Source: Pseudoduganella dura
GTDB lineage: Bacteria > Pseudomonadota > Gammaproteobacteria > Burkholderiales > Burkholderiaceae_D
Reading direction: 5' to 3'
Length of the DNA stretch: 64,000 bases
NCBI RefSeq assembly: GCF_009727155.1
Contig: NZ_WNWM01000002.1
Coordinates: 3,224,001-3,288,000, forward strand
A program made the position numbers and the translations under genes. Below the pieces are notes generated by a model. It was not told the DNA's origin, did not search any database, and saw only the letters and a list, made by a program, of their open reading frames with translations. Shown here piece after piece: positions 34,413-42,652 of this stretch (positions are counted from its first letter, which is position 1; the number at the start of each line of letters is the position of its first letter).

Positions 34413-37165
34413 AGGTTAAAAAGCTGGCGCACATGATTGCGCTGATGGGCGTTGCAGGGTCGGCTCTCGCACAGGAAGCGGCGCAGCCGATGCAGCGCGT
34501 GGAAATCACCGGCTCGAGCATCAAGCGCGTGGCCAAGGAAGGCGCGCTGCCGGTGCAGACGATTTCGTTCGACACGATCCAGAAGGCGGGCATCACCAGC
34601 GCCGAGCAGTTGCTGCGCCTGGTATCGGCCAACGGCACGGGCGCCGACAACATGACGTCCGGGAACAACGTGTTCGGCGCCGATGCCGACCGCACTTCCG
34701 GCGGCGCCTCGTTCGCCTCGCTGCGCGGCCTGGGCCCGAATGCCACGCTGGTGCTGCTCAACGGCCGCCGCCTCGGCAACAACGGCGGCAGCGGCAAGGC
34801 CGTGGACCTGAACTCGATTCCGCTGGCCGCGATCTCGCGCGTGGAAATCCTGAAGGACGGCGCCTCGGCGATCTACGGCACCGATGCGATCGGCGGCGTG
34901 GTCAACTTCATCCTGAAAACCGATTACCGCGGGCTGGAAGCTTCCACCACGTTCAACGGCACCGAGGCCGGCGGCGGCATGGAGCGCCGCTACTCGCTGC
35001 TGGGCGGGCTGGGCGACCTCGACTCCGACGGCTGGAACGTGATGGCCAGCGTGACGCGCGAAGTGAACGACCAGCTGGCCTCGAGCCAGCGCGATTTCGC
35101 CAACGGCTACCAGCCGGGCCGCGGCCTGTCGCCGGATACGACCGGCACGCCGTACGCCAATATCCTCACGGGTGCGGGGACCGCGCTGGGCACGGGCTTC
35201 CGCATGCCGGGCGACAGCACCACCTACCTGCAGGCCAGCCTGCTGAGCCTGCAGGGCAACTGCGATTCGGTGCCCGGCATGTCGCAATACGCCAGCGAGC
35301 TGTGGACCAATGTCACGCCGGTCACGCGCACGAGATTCTCGTGCGCCTACGACTACGGCGGCGACTATGTGATGAGCTTCCCGGTGGAGCGCACCACCGG
35401 CGTGTCGCGCGGCACGTTCAGGATCGACGACAACCACCGCATCTTCGTCGAGGTGCTCGGTTCGCGCACCGAGACGACGGCCCAACTGACCCCGCTGCAG
35501 ATCTCCACCACACTGGCCACGGGCAGCGCCTATCCCGTGGGCGGCCCGTATTACCAGAACCTGTCGTCGTATATCCCCAGCTTCGACGCGACGAAGCCAA
35601 TCATCTACAAGTGGCGCGCCACGCCGTTCGGCAACCGCACGCAGGATGTGGCGCTGGACAACTACCGCGCGCTGGTCGCCGCCGAGGGCACGCTCGCCGG
35701 CAAGTACGACTACAAGATCGGCCTGTCGAAATCGGGCAGCAAGGCCAAGGTGGACCTGGTCGACGGCTACGGCTACACGGACAGGATCTACGCGGCGCTG
35801 GGCACCGGCATCATCAACCCGTGGACCGGCGCCGGCCAGTCGCAGACGCAGCAGGCGGCGGACCTGATCGAATCGACCAAGTTCTATGGCCGGCTGCAGC
35901 ACGGCCGCACCACGATGACCCAACTGGACGGCTCGATTTCCGGCGAAGTGTTCGACCTGCCGGCCGGCGCCGTGTCGATGGCGGTGGGTGTCGACCTGCG
36001 CAAGGAAACCTTCGGCTTCGCGCAGGACGTGGACGCGGCGAGGATCCTGCTGGCACCGGGCAATGCCAACCTGCCGCAGGCCACGCGCTACGTGCGCGCC
36101 GTCTATGCCGAGGCGCTGGTGCCCGTGCTGAAGGACCTGGAAGTGCAACTGGCGGTCCGCCGCGACAACTACAGCCTGATCGGCGCCACCACGAACCCGA
36201 AAGTGGCCTTCCGCTACCAGCCGAAGGAATGGCTGTTGTTCCGTGGCTCGGCCAGCAAGGGCTTCCTGGCGCCGAGCTTCGCGCAACTGTACGCGGGCCG
36301 CCTGTCGCAGGAACTGCCGAACGGCGTGATCGACCAGGAAGGCTGCGCCGCGCATCCGGGCAACCCGGATTTCTGCGCGATTCCGCGCCTGGACTACAAC
36401 ACCGGCGGCAACCCGAACCTGCGGCCGGAAACGTCGAAGCAGGGCACGCTGGGCATCGTGGTGGAACCGTTCCGCAATTTCTCGGCATCGCTGGACTGGT
36501 GGGCGATCAACATCAAGGACCGCATCCTGAACCGCACGCCGCAGATCGTGCTGCAGAACTGGCAGTACCTGCAGCAGTACATCGTGCGCGACGGAGCCAC
36601 CGGCACGATCGACCACGTGGAAGCGGGCTGGATCAACGCGGCCGGCCTGAAGACACGCGGCGTGGACGTGGGCTTGCGGTATGACGGGGCCTACAGCGGC
36701 TACAAGTATGCGGCTGTGCTGGACGGCACCTACATGGACAGCTTCAAGTTCGCCGAGTTCGAAGGCCAGCCCTACAAGGAGCAGGTCAGCCAGTTCAACA
36801 CGCGCGATGTGTACCTGCGCTGGAAGCACAGCGCCAGCGTGACGGTCTCGAAAGGCAACTGGAGCGCGCTGCTGCTGCAACGCTATGCCTCGGGCTACAA
36901 CGACCAGGTGCCGAACGGCGGCAAGAGCGGCTTCCCGGCCGGCTTCGATCCGCGCGTGCACCACTACATGAAGTACGACGTGTCGGCCACCTACACCGGC
37001 TTCAGGAACACCACGCTCACCGTGGGCATCCAGAACCTGCTGGATGAAGACCCGCCGTTCACCGCGCACAACGTGGATGAAGTGGTGGGCGCCGGCTGGG
37101 ATCCGCGGGTGGCCGATCCGCGCGGCCGCGCGCTGTCGTTCAACCTGAAATACAAGTTCTTCTGA
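34409..37165 (+). CDS. TonB-dependent outer-membrane receptor
   Basis: Protein of 918 aa from GTG at 34409 (GGGAGAAG upstream). Signal peptide KKLAHMIALMGVAGSALAQ, then a TonB-box-like RVEITGSSIKR, plug domain (about residues 45-160: QTISFDTIQKAGITSAEQLL, FASLRGLGPNATLVLLNGRR, VEILKDGASAIYGTDAIGG) and a long beta-barrel ending in ALSFNLKYKFF with terminal Phe. The GTDAIGGVVNFI plug variant is common in receptors for sugars and peptides in environmental Proteobacteria and does not look like a siderophore receptor. The substrate is unknown; the neighbouring peptide-binding protein and L,D-carboxypeptidase suggest peptides or muropeptides. Confidence 0.93.
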   Translation: MKVKKLAHMIALMGVAGSALAQEAAQPMQRVEITGSSIKRVAKEGALPVQTISFDTIQKAGITSAEQLLRLVSANGTGADNMTSGNNVFGADADRTSGGASFASLRGLGPNATLVLLNGRRLGNNGGSGKAVDLNSIPLAAISRVEILKDGASAIYGTDAIGGVVNFILKTDYRGLEASTTFNGTEAGGGMERRYSLLGGLGDLDSDGWNVMASVTREVNDQLASSQRDFANGYQPGRGLSPDTTGTPYANILTGAGTALGTGFRMPGDSTTYLQASLLSLQGNCDSVPGMSQYASELWTNVTPVTRTRFSCAYDYGGDYVMSFPVERTTGVSRGTFRIDDNHRIFVEVLGSRTETTAQLTPLQISTTLATGSAYPVGGPYYQNLSSYIPSFDATKPIIYKWRATPFGNRTQDVALDNYRALVAAEGTLAGKYDYKIGLSKSGSKAKVDLVDGYGYTDRIYAALGTGIINPWTGAGQSQTQQAADLIESTKFYGRLQHGRTTMTQLDGSISGEVFDLPAGAVSMAVGVDLRKETFGFAQDVDAARILLAPGNANLPQATRYVRAVYAEALVPVLKDLEVQLAVRRDNYSLIGATTNPKVAFRYQPKEWLLFRGSASKGFLAPSFAQLYAGRLSQELPNGVIDQEGCAAHPGNPDFCAIPRLDYNTGGNPNLRPETSKQGTLGIVVEPFRNFSASLDWWAINIKDRILNRTPQIVLQNWQYLQQYIVRDGATGTIDHVEAGWINAAGLKTRGVDVGLRYDGAYSGYKYAAVLDGTYMDSFKFAEFEGQPYKEQVSQFNTRDVYLRWKHSASVTVSKGNWSALLLQRYASGYNDQVPNGGKSGFPAGFDPRVHHYMKYDVSATYTGFRNTTLTVGIQNLLDEDPPFTAHNVDEVVGAGWDPRVADPRGRALSFNLKYKFF

Positions 37166-37169
37166 CGGC

Positions 37170-38234
37170 GTGACCGACCGGCGCGGCTTCGGCCGCATTG
37201 TCATCGCCGCATTGGCCGCCGCTGCCTTGCCGGTAGCGGCGGCCGCGCGCCTGTCTTCCGCGAGAAAGCCCATGCAACTCATCAAACCGCCGCGGCTGCT
37301 GCCCGGCGACACCATCGGCCTCGTCACGCCAGCCGGGCAGGTGTCAAAGGCGGCGATCGACAAGGCCATCGCCAACACCGAAGCGCTCGGTTTCCAGGTG
37401 AAGCTGGGCCGCCACCTGGAAGAGGTGCACGGCAACTATGCGGGGCCCTGGCAGCACCGGCTCGACGATTTGCACGGCATGTTCGGCGACCCGGACGTCA
37501 AGGCGATCTGGACGATCCGCGGCGGTTCCGGCGCCATGCAGCTGCTGCCGCACCTGGACTACGCGCTGATGCGGCGCCACCCGAAGATCCTGGTCGGTTA
37601 TTCCGACATCACGGCGCTGCACGTCGCCATTCATCGCCACGCCGGCCTGGTCACCTTCCACGGCCCGGTGGGCATGTCGACCCTGTCCGATTATTCGACC
37701 GGGCACCTGCTGGACGTGCTGATGCGCCCGGAAGACGAATACACGATCCCGATGGCGCTGGACAACAGCCGCAAGGCATTTGACGAGCCGGGCCACGAAC
37801 ATTACGCGCTGCGCACCGTCGTGCCCGGTGTTGCCACCGGGCGGCTGACGGGCGGCAACCTGGCGCTGGTCAGCGCACTGGCCGGCACGCCCTATGCGGC
37901 GGACATCCGCGATGCGTTGCTGTTCCTCGAGGAAGTCAACGAAGAGCCCTACCGCGTGGACCGGATGCTGATGCAGCTGAACCTGAACCAGCCGTTCCGC
38001 GCCGCCGCCGGCATCATGCTGGGCATCTTCGAAGGCTGCGGCCCGGCCGGCGACGGCCCGTCGCTGACGCTCGATGAAACCACCGACCAGCACCTGCGGC
38101 CACTGGCGATCCCGGCCGTGACTGGCTGGTCCTTCGGGCATATCCGGCACCAGTTCACATTGCCGATGGGAATCCGGGCGCGGATGGATACCCGGCGGCA
38201 GACCTTGACGTTGCTGGAGCCGGCGGTGCGGTAG
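37170..38234 (+). CDS. ldcA: L,D-carboxypeptidase (peptidase S66, LdcA-like) with Tat-like signal
   Basis: Protein of 354 aa from GTG at 37170, 4 bp after the receptor stop. The N-terminus TDRRGFGRIVIAALAAAALP has a twin-arginine-like RRGFGR ahead of a hydrophobic stretch, whereas E. coli LdcA is cytosolic. The catalytic Ser is in VGYSDITAL (S145), with TIRGGSGAMQLLPHLDY, LFLEEVNEEPYRVDRML (Glu) and SFGHIRHQF (His). S66 enzymes remove D-Ala from tetrapeptides, or act as MccF-like peptidases. A start at an internal Met near residue 35 (MQLIKPPRLL) would give a cytosolic enzyme and cannot be excluded. Confidence 0.88.
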   Translation: MTDRRGFGRIVIAALAAAALPVAAAARLSSARKPMQLIKPPRLLPGDTIGLVTPAGQVSKAAIDKAIANTEALGFQVKLGRHLEEVHGNYAGPWQHRLDDLHGMFGDPDVKAIWTIRGGSGAMQLLPHLDYALMRRHPKILVGYSDITALHVAIHRHAGLVTFHGPVGMSTLSDYSTGHLLDVLMRPEDEYTIPMALDNSRKAFDEPGHEHYALRTVVPGVATGRLTGGNLALVSALAGTPYAADIRDALLFLEEVNEEPYRVDRMLMQLNLNQPFRAAAGIMLGIFEGCGPAGDGPSLTLDETTDQHLRPLAIPAVTGWSFGHIRHQFTLPMGIRARMDTRRQTLTLLEPAVR

Positions 38235-38235
38235 C

Positions 38236-38262
38236 GGAGCAGGAGCAGGAGCAGGAGCAGAA
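38236..38262 (+). repeat. Hexanucleotide tandem repeat (GGAGCA)4
   Basis: Four copies of GGAGCA directly follow the ldcA stop codon, the last continuing into a degenerate GAAGCG. A simple-sequence repeat in the 82-bp gap before the YihY gene. Confidence 0.8.
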
Positions 38263-38316
38263 GCGGCCGGCCCAGCAGAACGTCGTTTTCCGGCGCGGGT
38301 CGATAGAATCGCCATC

Positions 38317-39231
38317 ATGCCAATCCTCAACCGACAAGCCGTCGCCGTCGTGGTCGGCCACCCCCTGCGTTTCGTGCTGCAATGCGTGCGTGGCTTCCGC
38401 GCCAACCAGGGCCTGCTGCTGGCGGGCGCCGTCGCCTATTACTCGCTGCTGTCGATCGTGCCGCTGCTGATGCTGGTGGTGGTGGCGCTGTCGCATGTGA
38501 TCGATCCCGCCGAGCTGCTCGACACGATCGCCCACTACCTGGAATGGCTGGTGCCGGGCCAGTCACGGGCCATCGTGACCGAGGTGGCGCACTTCCTCGA
38601 GCACCGCGACCTGGTCGGCTGGTTCCTCGTGCTGACGATGCTGTTCTTCAGCTCGCTTGCCTTCAGCGTGCTGGAAAGCGCGATGTGCGTGATCTTCATC
38701 CACCGCGCGGCGATCCGGAAGCGCCACTACCTGGCCTCGGCCATCCTTCCTTACTGCTACATCCTGTGCCTGGGCGTGGGGGCGCTGATCGTCACGCTGG
38801 TGGCCGGCAGCCTGCAGGTGATCGGCGCCGAGAGTGTGCGGCTGTTCGGGGTGGACTGGTCGCTGCAGGGCCTGTCCGGCGCGCTGCTGTACATGCTGGG
38901 GCTGTCGGGCGAGGTGCTGCTGCTGTCGTCGATCTACATGGTCATGCCGGTTGGCCGGCTCAGCTGGCAGCATGCGCTGATCGGCGGCATCACCGCCACG
39001 ATATTGTGGGAAATCGCCCGGCACGTGCTGGTGTGGTATTTCTCCACCCTGTCGCAGGTGAACGTGGTGTACGGCTCGATGACGACGGCCATCGTGGTGA
39101 TGTTCAGCCTGGAGATCGGCGCCACGCTGCTGCTGTTCGGCGCGCAGGTGATCGCCGAATACGAGAAGGTGGTGCATGGCACGCCGGACGTGGTGACGCA
39201 GCTGACGGCGCCCAGGCAGGAGGCACGCTGA
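38317..39231 (+). CDS. YihY/BrkB-family inner-membrane protein
   Basis: Protein of 304 aa with about six transmembrane segments. Characteristic residues are RANQGLLLAGAVAYYSLLSI (about residues 28-47), VPLLMLVVVALSH, YMVMPVGRLSWQHALIGG and VYGSMTTAIVVMFSLEIGAT. The family was named for a Bordetella serum-resistance factor and misannotated as RNase BN; function is unknown. It is convergent with the histidine kinase gene, 24 bp apart. Confidence 0.9.
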   Translation: MPILNRQAVAVVVGHPLRFVLQCVRGFRANQGLLLAGAVAYYSLLSIVPLLMLVVVALSHVIDPAELLDTIAHYLEWLVPGQSRAIVTEVAHFLEHRDLVGWFLVLTMLFFSSLAFSVLESAMCVIFIHRAAIRKRHYLASAILPYCYILCLGVGALIVTLVAGSLQVIGAESVRLFGVDWSLQGLSGALLYMLGLSGEVLLLSSIYMVMPVGRLSWQHALIGGITATILWEIARHVLVWYFSTLSQVNVVYGSMTTAIVVMFSLEIGATLLLFGAQVIAEYEKVVHGTPDVVTQLTAPRQEAR

Positions 39232-39255
39232 AGCAGACGGCGCTTGGGAAGGCTC

Positions 39256-40560
39256 TCAAGCAGGAGGCAGGCTGATCGTGAAGCGGGCGCCGCCGAGCGG
39301 GGAGGTGTCGATCTTCAGCGAGCCGCCATGCAGCGAGATGGCCTTGCCGGCGATGGAAAGCCCCAGCCCGAAGCCGCCCGTGTTGCGGTCGCGCGAACGG
39401 TCGAGCCGGTAGAACGGCTCGAACACCTTTTCCCGTTCCTCTTCCGGAATGCCGGGGCCGTCGTCGTCGACATTGATCGTGACCTCGCCCAGCTTGCTCG
39501 ATGCCGACAGCGCCACCTTGCCGTTCGCATACTTCTGCGCGTTGCGCAGCAGGTTGCCGGTGGCGCGCATCAGCAGCCGGCAGTCGCCGTAATAGGTGCC
39601 CATGCCGTCCGGCACCGATACATCCAGCGATACCGTGGCCGGCGGCAGCGAGTTGGCGCAGCTGCGCAGTGCCTCGGTCAGGTCGAACGTTTCATAGCGC
39701 AGCGGCTGGTCGCTGTCCAGCCGGGCCATGCCCAGCAGCTCGTTGACGAGCGATTTCAGCTCCGTCAGGTCGTCCTGCATGTTGCCGATGCGCTTTTGCA
39801 GCAGCACATCCCCGGCCGTGTCGTGCAACAGCTCGAATGCGAATTCCAGCCGCGCGATCGGCGTGCGGATCTCGTGCGATACCGAATGCAGCAGGCCGCG
39901 CTGCGATTCGAGCAGCGTTTCGATACGGCCGGCCATGTGGTTGATGCGTTCGGCCAGCGGGTAGATGCTGTCGCCCGGCTTCATTTCGGCCCGCGCCTTC
40001 AGCTGGCCGGCACCGAAGCGGTCGGCCACCTGCATCAGCTCCTGCAGGCCGCGCCAGTGCGCGCGCGACCAGATGCCGATCGGCACCAGCAGCGCCAGCG
40101 CCACGATCAGGTAGCGCACCGCTTCCATCTGCAGCGCCACCTTGATGTCGATCGGCAGGTTTTGCGCGTGGATGGCTTCTTCATCGCTGCCGATGTACTT
40201 GTCGCCGCTCAGGTCGACCCGGCGCAGCAGCGACCGGTTGGTCAGGTCGATGACGACTTCGCCGCGGTCGAATGCCGCGCGTTCGGTGGCGGACAGGTGC
40301 TCGCGGGCGACGGCGATCGGGATCAGGTCGAAGCGCACTTCGGATACTTCGCGCACCTTGTTGAGGCGATCGAGCCAGCCATCGGCCGGTGCCTGGTCGA
40401 CGTACTGCTCGAGAAGAAAGATCTGGGCCGCCGCCTGGTTGCGGGCAATGCTGGCCAGCGGATCGCCGAACATCCGGTCGATGGTGAAGTACACGATGAA
40501 CGCCGCTACGCTGATCGACAGCATCACAAGGATGAAGAAGCGTAAGAACAGGCGGTTCAT
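39256..40560 (-). CDS. Two-component sensor histidine kinase (RstB-like)
   Basis: Protein of 434 aa. TM1 at about residues 6-27, periplasmic loop 28-146, TM2 148-164, HAMP about 165-217, HisKA with SVSHEIRTPIARLEF (H229) and HATPase with NLLRNAQKYANG, DDDGPGIPEEER and GFGLGLSIAGKA. It autophosphorylates and passes phosphate to a regulator. The likely partner is the OmpR-type regulator at 42653-43336, separated from it by mipA and a second envelope gene on the opposite strand, an arrangement like rstA/mipA/rstB neighbourhoods. Confidence 0.92.
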   Translation of the reverse strand: MNRLFLRFFILVMLSISVAAFIVYFTIDRMFGDPLASIARNQAAAQIFLLEQYVDQAPADGWLDRLNKVREVSEVRFDLIPIAVAREHLSATERAAFDRGEVVIDLTNRSLLRRVDLSGDKYIGSDEEAIHAQNLPIDIKVALQMEAVRYLIVALALLVPIGIWSRAHWRGLQELMQVADRFGAGQLKARAEMKPGDSIYPLAERINHMAGRIETLLESQRGLLHSVSHEIRTPIARLEFAFELLHDTAGDVLLQKRIGNMQDDLTELKSLVNELLGMARLDSDQPLRYETFDLTEALRSCANSLPPATVSLDVSVPDGMGTYYGDCRLLMRATGNLLRNAQKYANGKVALSASSKLGEVTINVDDDGPGIPEEEREKVFEPFYRLDRSRDRNTGGFGLGLSIAGKAISLHGGSLKIDTSPLGGARFTISLPPA

Positions 40561-40691
40561 GTTGCAATTGTATAAGCATCAATGCCTTGAAAACCCCGGC
40601 CGACAAATTTATGACAAAAAGCCGACATGTGCGTGCGGACTGCCGGCAGGCCGGCCGATACGATGGCAATACTTGTTTCCAGGAGCTGGCG

Positions 40692-40805
40692 ATGCGCCCC
40701 TATTCCTCCGCTGTCGGGTCGGTGCGCCGCTGCGTCGATCACTTGAATAATGTCGTCGCGTATTGTTATTTGACGCGGTTCAACGATCTCCTGCAAGCCA
40801 TATAA
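40692..40805 (+). CDS. Possible 37-codon small ORF upstream of mipA
   Basis: ATG at 40692 follows AGGAG (40681-40685). The product would begin MRPYSSAVGSVRRCVDHLNN and end 33 bp before the mipA start. No homology recognised. It may be a leader peptide or a chance ORF in the 278-bp divergent gap between the kinase and mipA. Confidence 0.25.
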   Translation: MRPYSSAVGSVRRCVDHLNNVVAYCYLTRFNDLLQAI

Positions 40806-40838
40806 AATGGGAGGCATTCGCCTTTTCAGAATGCAAAC

Positions 40839-41792
40839 ATGGTCAAGCTTTTCGTCCTTGCCCTGGCGGGCGCATGCGGCATGGTGCATGCGCAAACTCC
40901 TGCCACCAACCCCATGCCCGACGGCAGCCGCGACATGTACGTGGGCCTGGGCGCACAGTATGCGCCCCGCTACGAAGGCGCGCGCGATCGCCGCACCACT
41001 GCCTTGCCGATGCTGCAAGTACAGTGGAGCAACGGCGTGTTCGTCTCGGGGATGAGCATGGGCATGCACCTGTCGGAGTCGCCGTCCGTCGAATACGGTC
41101 CGCTGGCGGCGCTGGCGCCCGGGCGCGATGTATCGGGTACGAAAATGTTTCGTCTCGGAACCGTCGGTGACAATGCCGGCAACCCCGGCGGACCATCGAC
41201 ATGGCTGCCGCCGCCGGTCGGCGAATTCCCCGCGGGTTCCGGCGAGGGCGCGGGCGAAGGCGAGGCGGCCAATGCGGGCAGTGCGGAAGAGCCGCGCGAA
41301 CCGGCCGGCGGCGCCATCAACCGGCTGGACGGCATGCGCAATATCGAACGCCGCGTGCTCTACGGTGGCTTTGCCAATGTCTACCTGACGCCGCATTTGC
41401 GCGTGACCACGAATGCGCTGTACGGTGCCGGTAACGACCGCAACGGCCTGCGCCTGCATGTGGCGCTGCAGCATCTGCAGCAGGACATCGCGCCGCATCA
41501 CACGCTGGCGCTGTCCGCCGGCGTCACGCTCGTCAACCGCGCCTACAACATGGCGTATTTCGGCGTGACGCCGGAAGAAGCCGATTTTCACCAGATTAAT
41601 CCGGAATACCACCCCGGTGGCGGCATCGAGGATGTACGCCTGGGCGCGCGCTGGAACTGGGCACTGTCGCCGGCATGGGTGGTCACCAATGGCCTGCAGG
41701 CCAGCCGCCTGCTGGGCGATGCGCGGAAAAGCCCGCTGGTGGAGCGGCCCACCAACGTTTCGGTATCGACGGCGCTGGTTTACCGGTTCTGA
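40839..41792 (+). CDS. mipA: MipA/OmpV-family outer-membrane protein
   Basis: Protein of 317 aa with a signal peptide (VKLFVLALAGACGMVHAQ). The N-terminal YVGLGAQYAPRYEGARDRRT (about residues 34-53) and C-terminal VSTALVYRF, ending in Phe, are typical of MipA/OmpV barrels. An unusual insertion at about 105-165 is rich in Pro, Gly, Glu and Ala (GEFPAGSGEGAGEGEAANAG), probably an extracellular or periplasmic loop. MipA scaffolds murein synthases in E. coli; OmpV-type proteins respond to osmotic or peptide stress. The stop overlaps the next start (TGATG). Confidence 0.88.
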   Translation: MVKLFVLALAGACGMVHAQTPATNPMPDGSRDMYVGLGAQYAPRYEGARDRRTTALPMLQVQWSNGVFVSGMSMGMHLSESPSVEYGPLAALAPGRDVSGTKMFRLGTVGDNAGNPGGPSTWLPPPVGEFPAGSGEGAGEGEAANAGSAEEPREPAGGAINRLDGMRNIERRVLYGGFANVYLTPHLRVTTNALYGAGNDRNGLRLHVALQHLQQDIAPHHTLALSAGVTLVNRAYNMAYFGVTPEEADFHQINPEYHPGGGIEDVRLGARWNWALSPAWVVTNGLQASRLLGDARKSPLVERPTNVSVSTALVYRF

Positions 41793-42544
41793 TGATGCGT
41801 CCCCTGCGCCTCCCCGCCGCGCGTGTCCCGTTGCTGCTGGCCCTGTGCCTCGGTGCGGGCGGTTGCGCGGCACAGGCCCTGGCACGGGGGCAGGCGCAGG
41901 GCCAGGCGCAGGAGCAGATGCAGGAAGCGGGGTGGGTCAGCTACCGCGACGCATACCGGTCGATGGTGATCTTCGCCAAATACGGCAAGGCCAAGAATTT
42001 CCTGCAAAATCACTTCCAGGTGGCGCCGAAGGACGGCGGCGGACTGCTCGACGGCTTGCGGCTCACGCTGTCCGGCCGTACCACGCAGCTGAACCTGCCA
42101 CTCGATGCCACCGGCCGCACCACGCTGCCGTTGCTGAAGGCAGCGTACGACGAGAATGCGATGCTGGTGCTGAACCGCAGGATCGCCGACTTCACGTTCA
42201 AGCCGCGCATCTCGATCGTGGCCAGGGTCGATGGCGTCTATGAAAGCGCCGACCTGCGCGCCGCCTGCGACCAGGCGCTGCAGTACACGCGGTACACCGA
42301 CCCCGGCAATGGCAATCGTCATTGTGCCGGCGTACGCTTTGCGTTCCTGCCCAAAAGCGATGCGGCGGTACGCATCCGCGAGCCGCTGCGCGAGTCGGTA
42401 TTGCCGGCCGGCGAGGGCGCGGCGTTCGATGGCGATGCGAACACGCATTTCCGGGTGATGACTTACCGGTTCGCCGAGTGGCCGGAGAGGGTGCTGGTGA
42501 TCAGCCAGAATGCACCAGTGGCGATTGTGCCAGTTATTGAATAG
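41792..42544 (+). CDS. Exported protein of unknown function (possibly DUF2987-like), coupled to mipA
   Basis: Protein of 250 aa with an N-terminal export signal. GAGGC at residues 21-25 is a weak lipobox, so it may be periplasmic or a lipoprotein. The mature part contains a Gln-rich spacer, then YRDAYRSMVIFAKYGKAKNF, LNLPLDATGRTTLPLLKAAY and the C-terminal FRVMTYRFAEWPERVLVISQ. I suspect a DUF2987-like domain but am not certain. ATG at 41792 overlaps the mipA stop, so the two are translated together. It lies between a split two-component pair, its likely regulator. Confidence 0.65.
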   Translation: MMRPLRLPAARVPLLLALCLGAGGCAAQALARGQAQGQAQEQMQEAGWVSYRDAYRSMVIFAKYGKAKNFLQNHFQVAPKDGGGLLDGLRLTLSGRTTQLNLPLDATGRTTLPLLKAAYDENAMLVLNRRIADFTFKPRISIVARVDGVYESADLRAACDQALQYTRYTDPGNGNRHCAGVRFAFLPKSDAAVRIREPLRESVLPAGEGAAFDGDANTHFRVMTYRFAEWPERVLVISQNAPVAIVPVIE

Positions 42545-42557
42545 TCGCTGGGAAACC

Positions 42558-42600
42558 GGTGTCGGAGACCTTTTTCCTTTGGAAAAAAGTCTCCGACCCC
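42558..42600. repeat. 20-bp inverted repeat between convergent genes
   Basis: GGTGTCGGAGACCTTTTTCC (42558-42577), loop TTT, and GGAAAAAAGTCTCCGACCCC (42581-42600) pair at 18 of 20 positions. It has the same general layout as the ddpX-dacB element. It lies between the stop at 42544 and the regulator stop at 42653, so it may work as a bidirectional terminator. Confidence 0.75.
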
Positions 42601-42652
42601 AGGCTTATGCTGTCGGATAAGAATACAGCGCCGGTGCGCCAATAGAACTGTC

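Noticed and set aside
34274..37435. Very long open frame of 1053 codons on the minus strand over the TonB receptor
   Set aside because: It is an antisense shadow in GC-rich DNA. The plus-strand receptor has a signal peptide, plug, barrel and ribosome site; the antisense product is His/Arg/Ala-rich with no domain.
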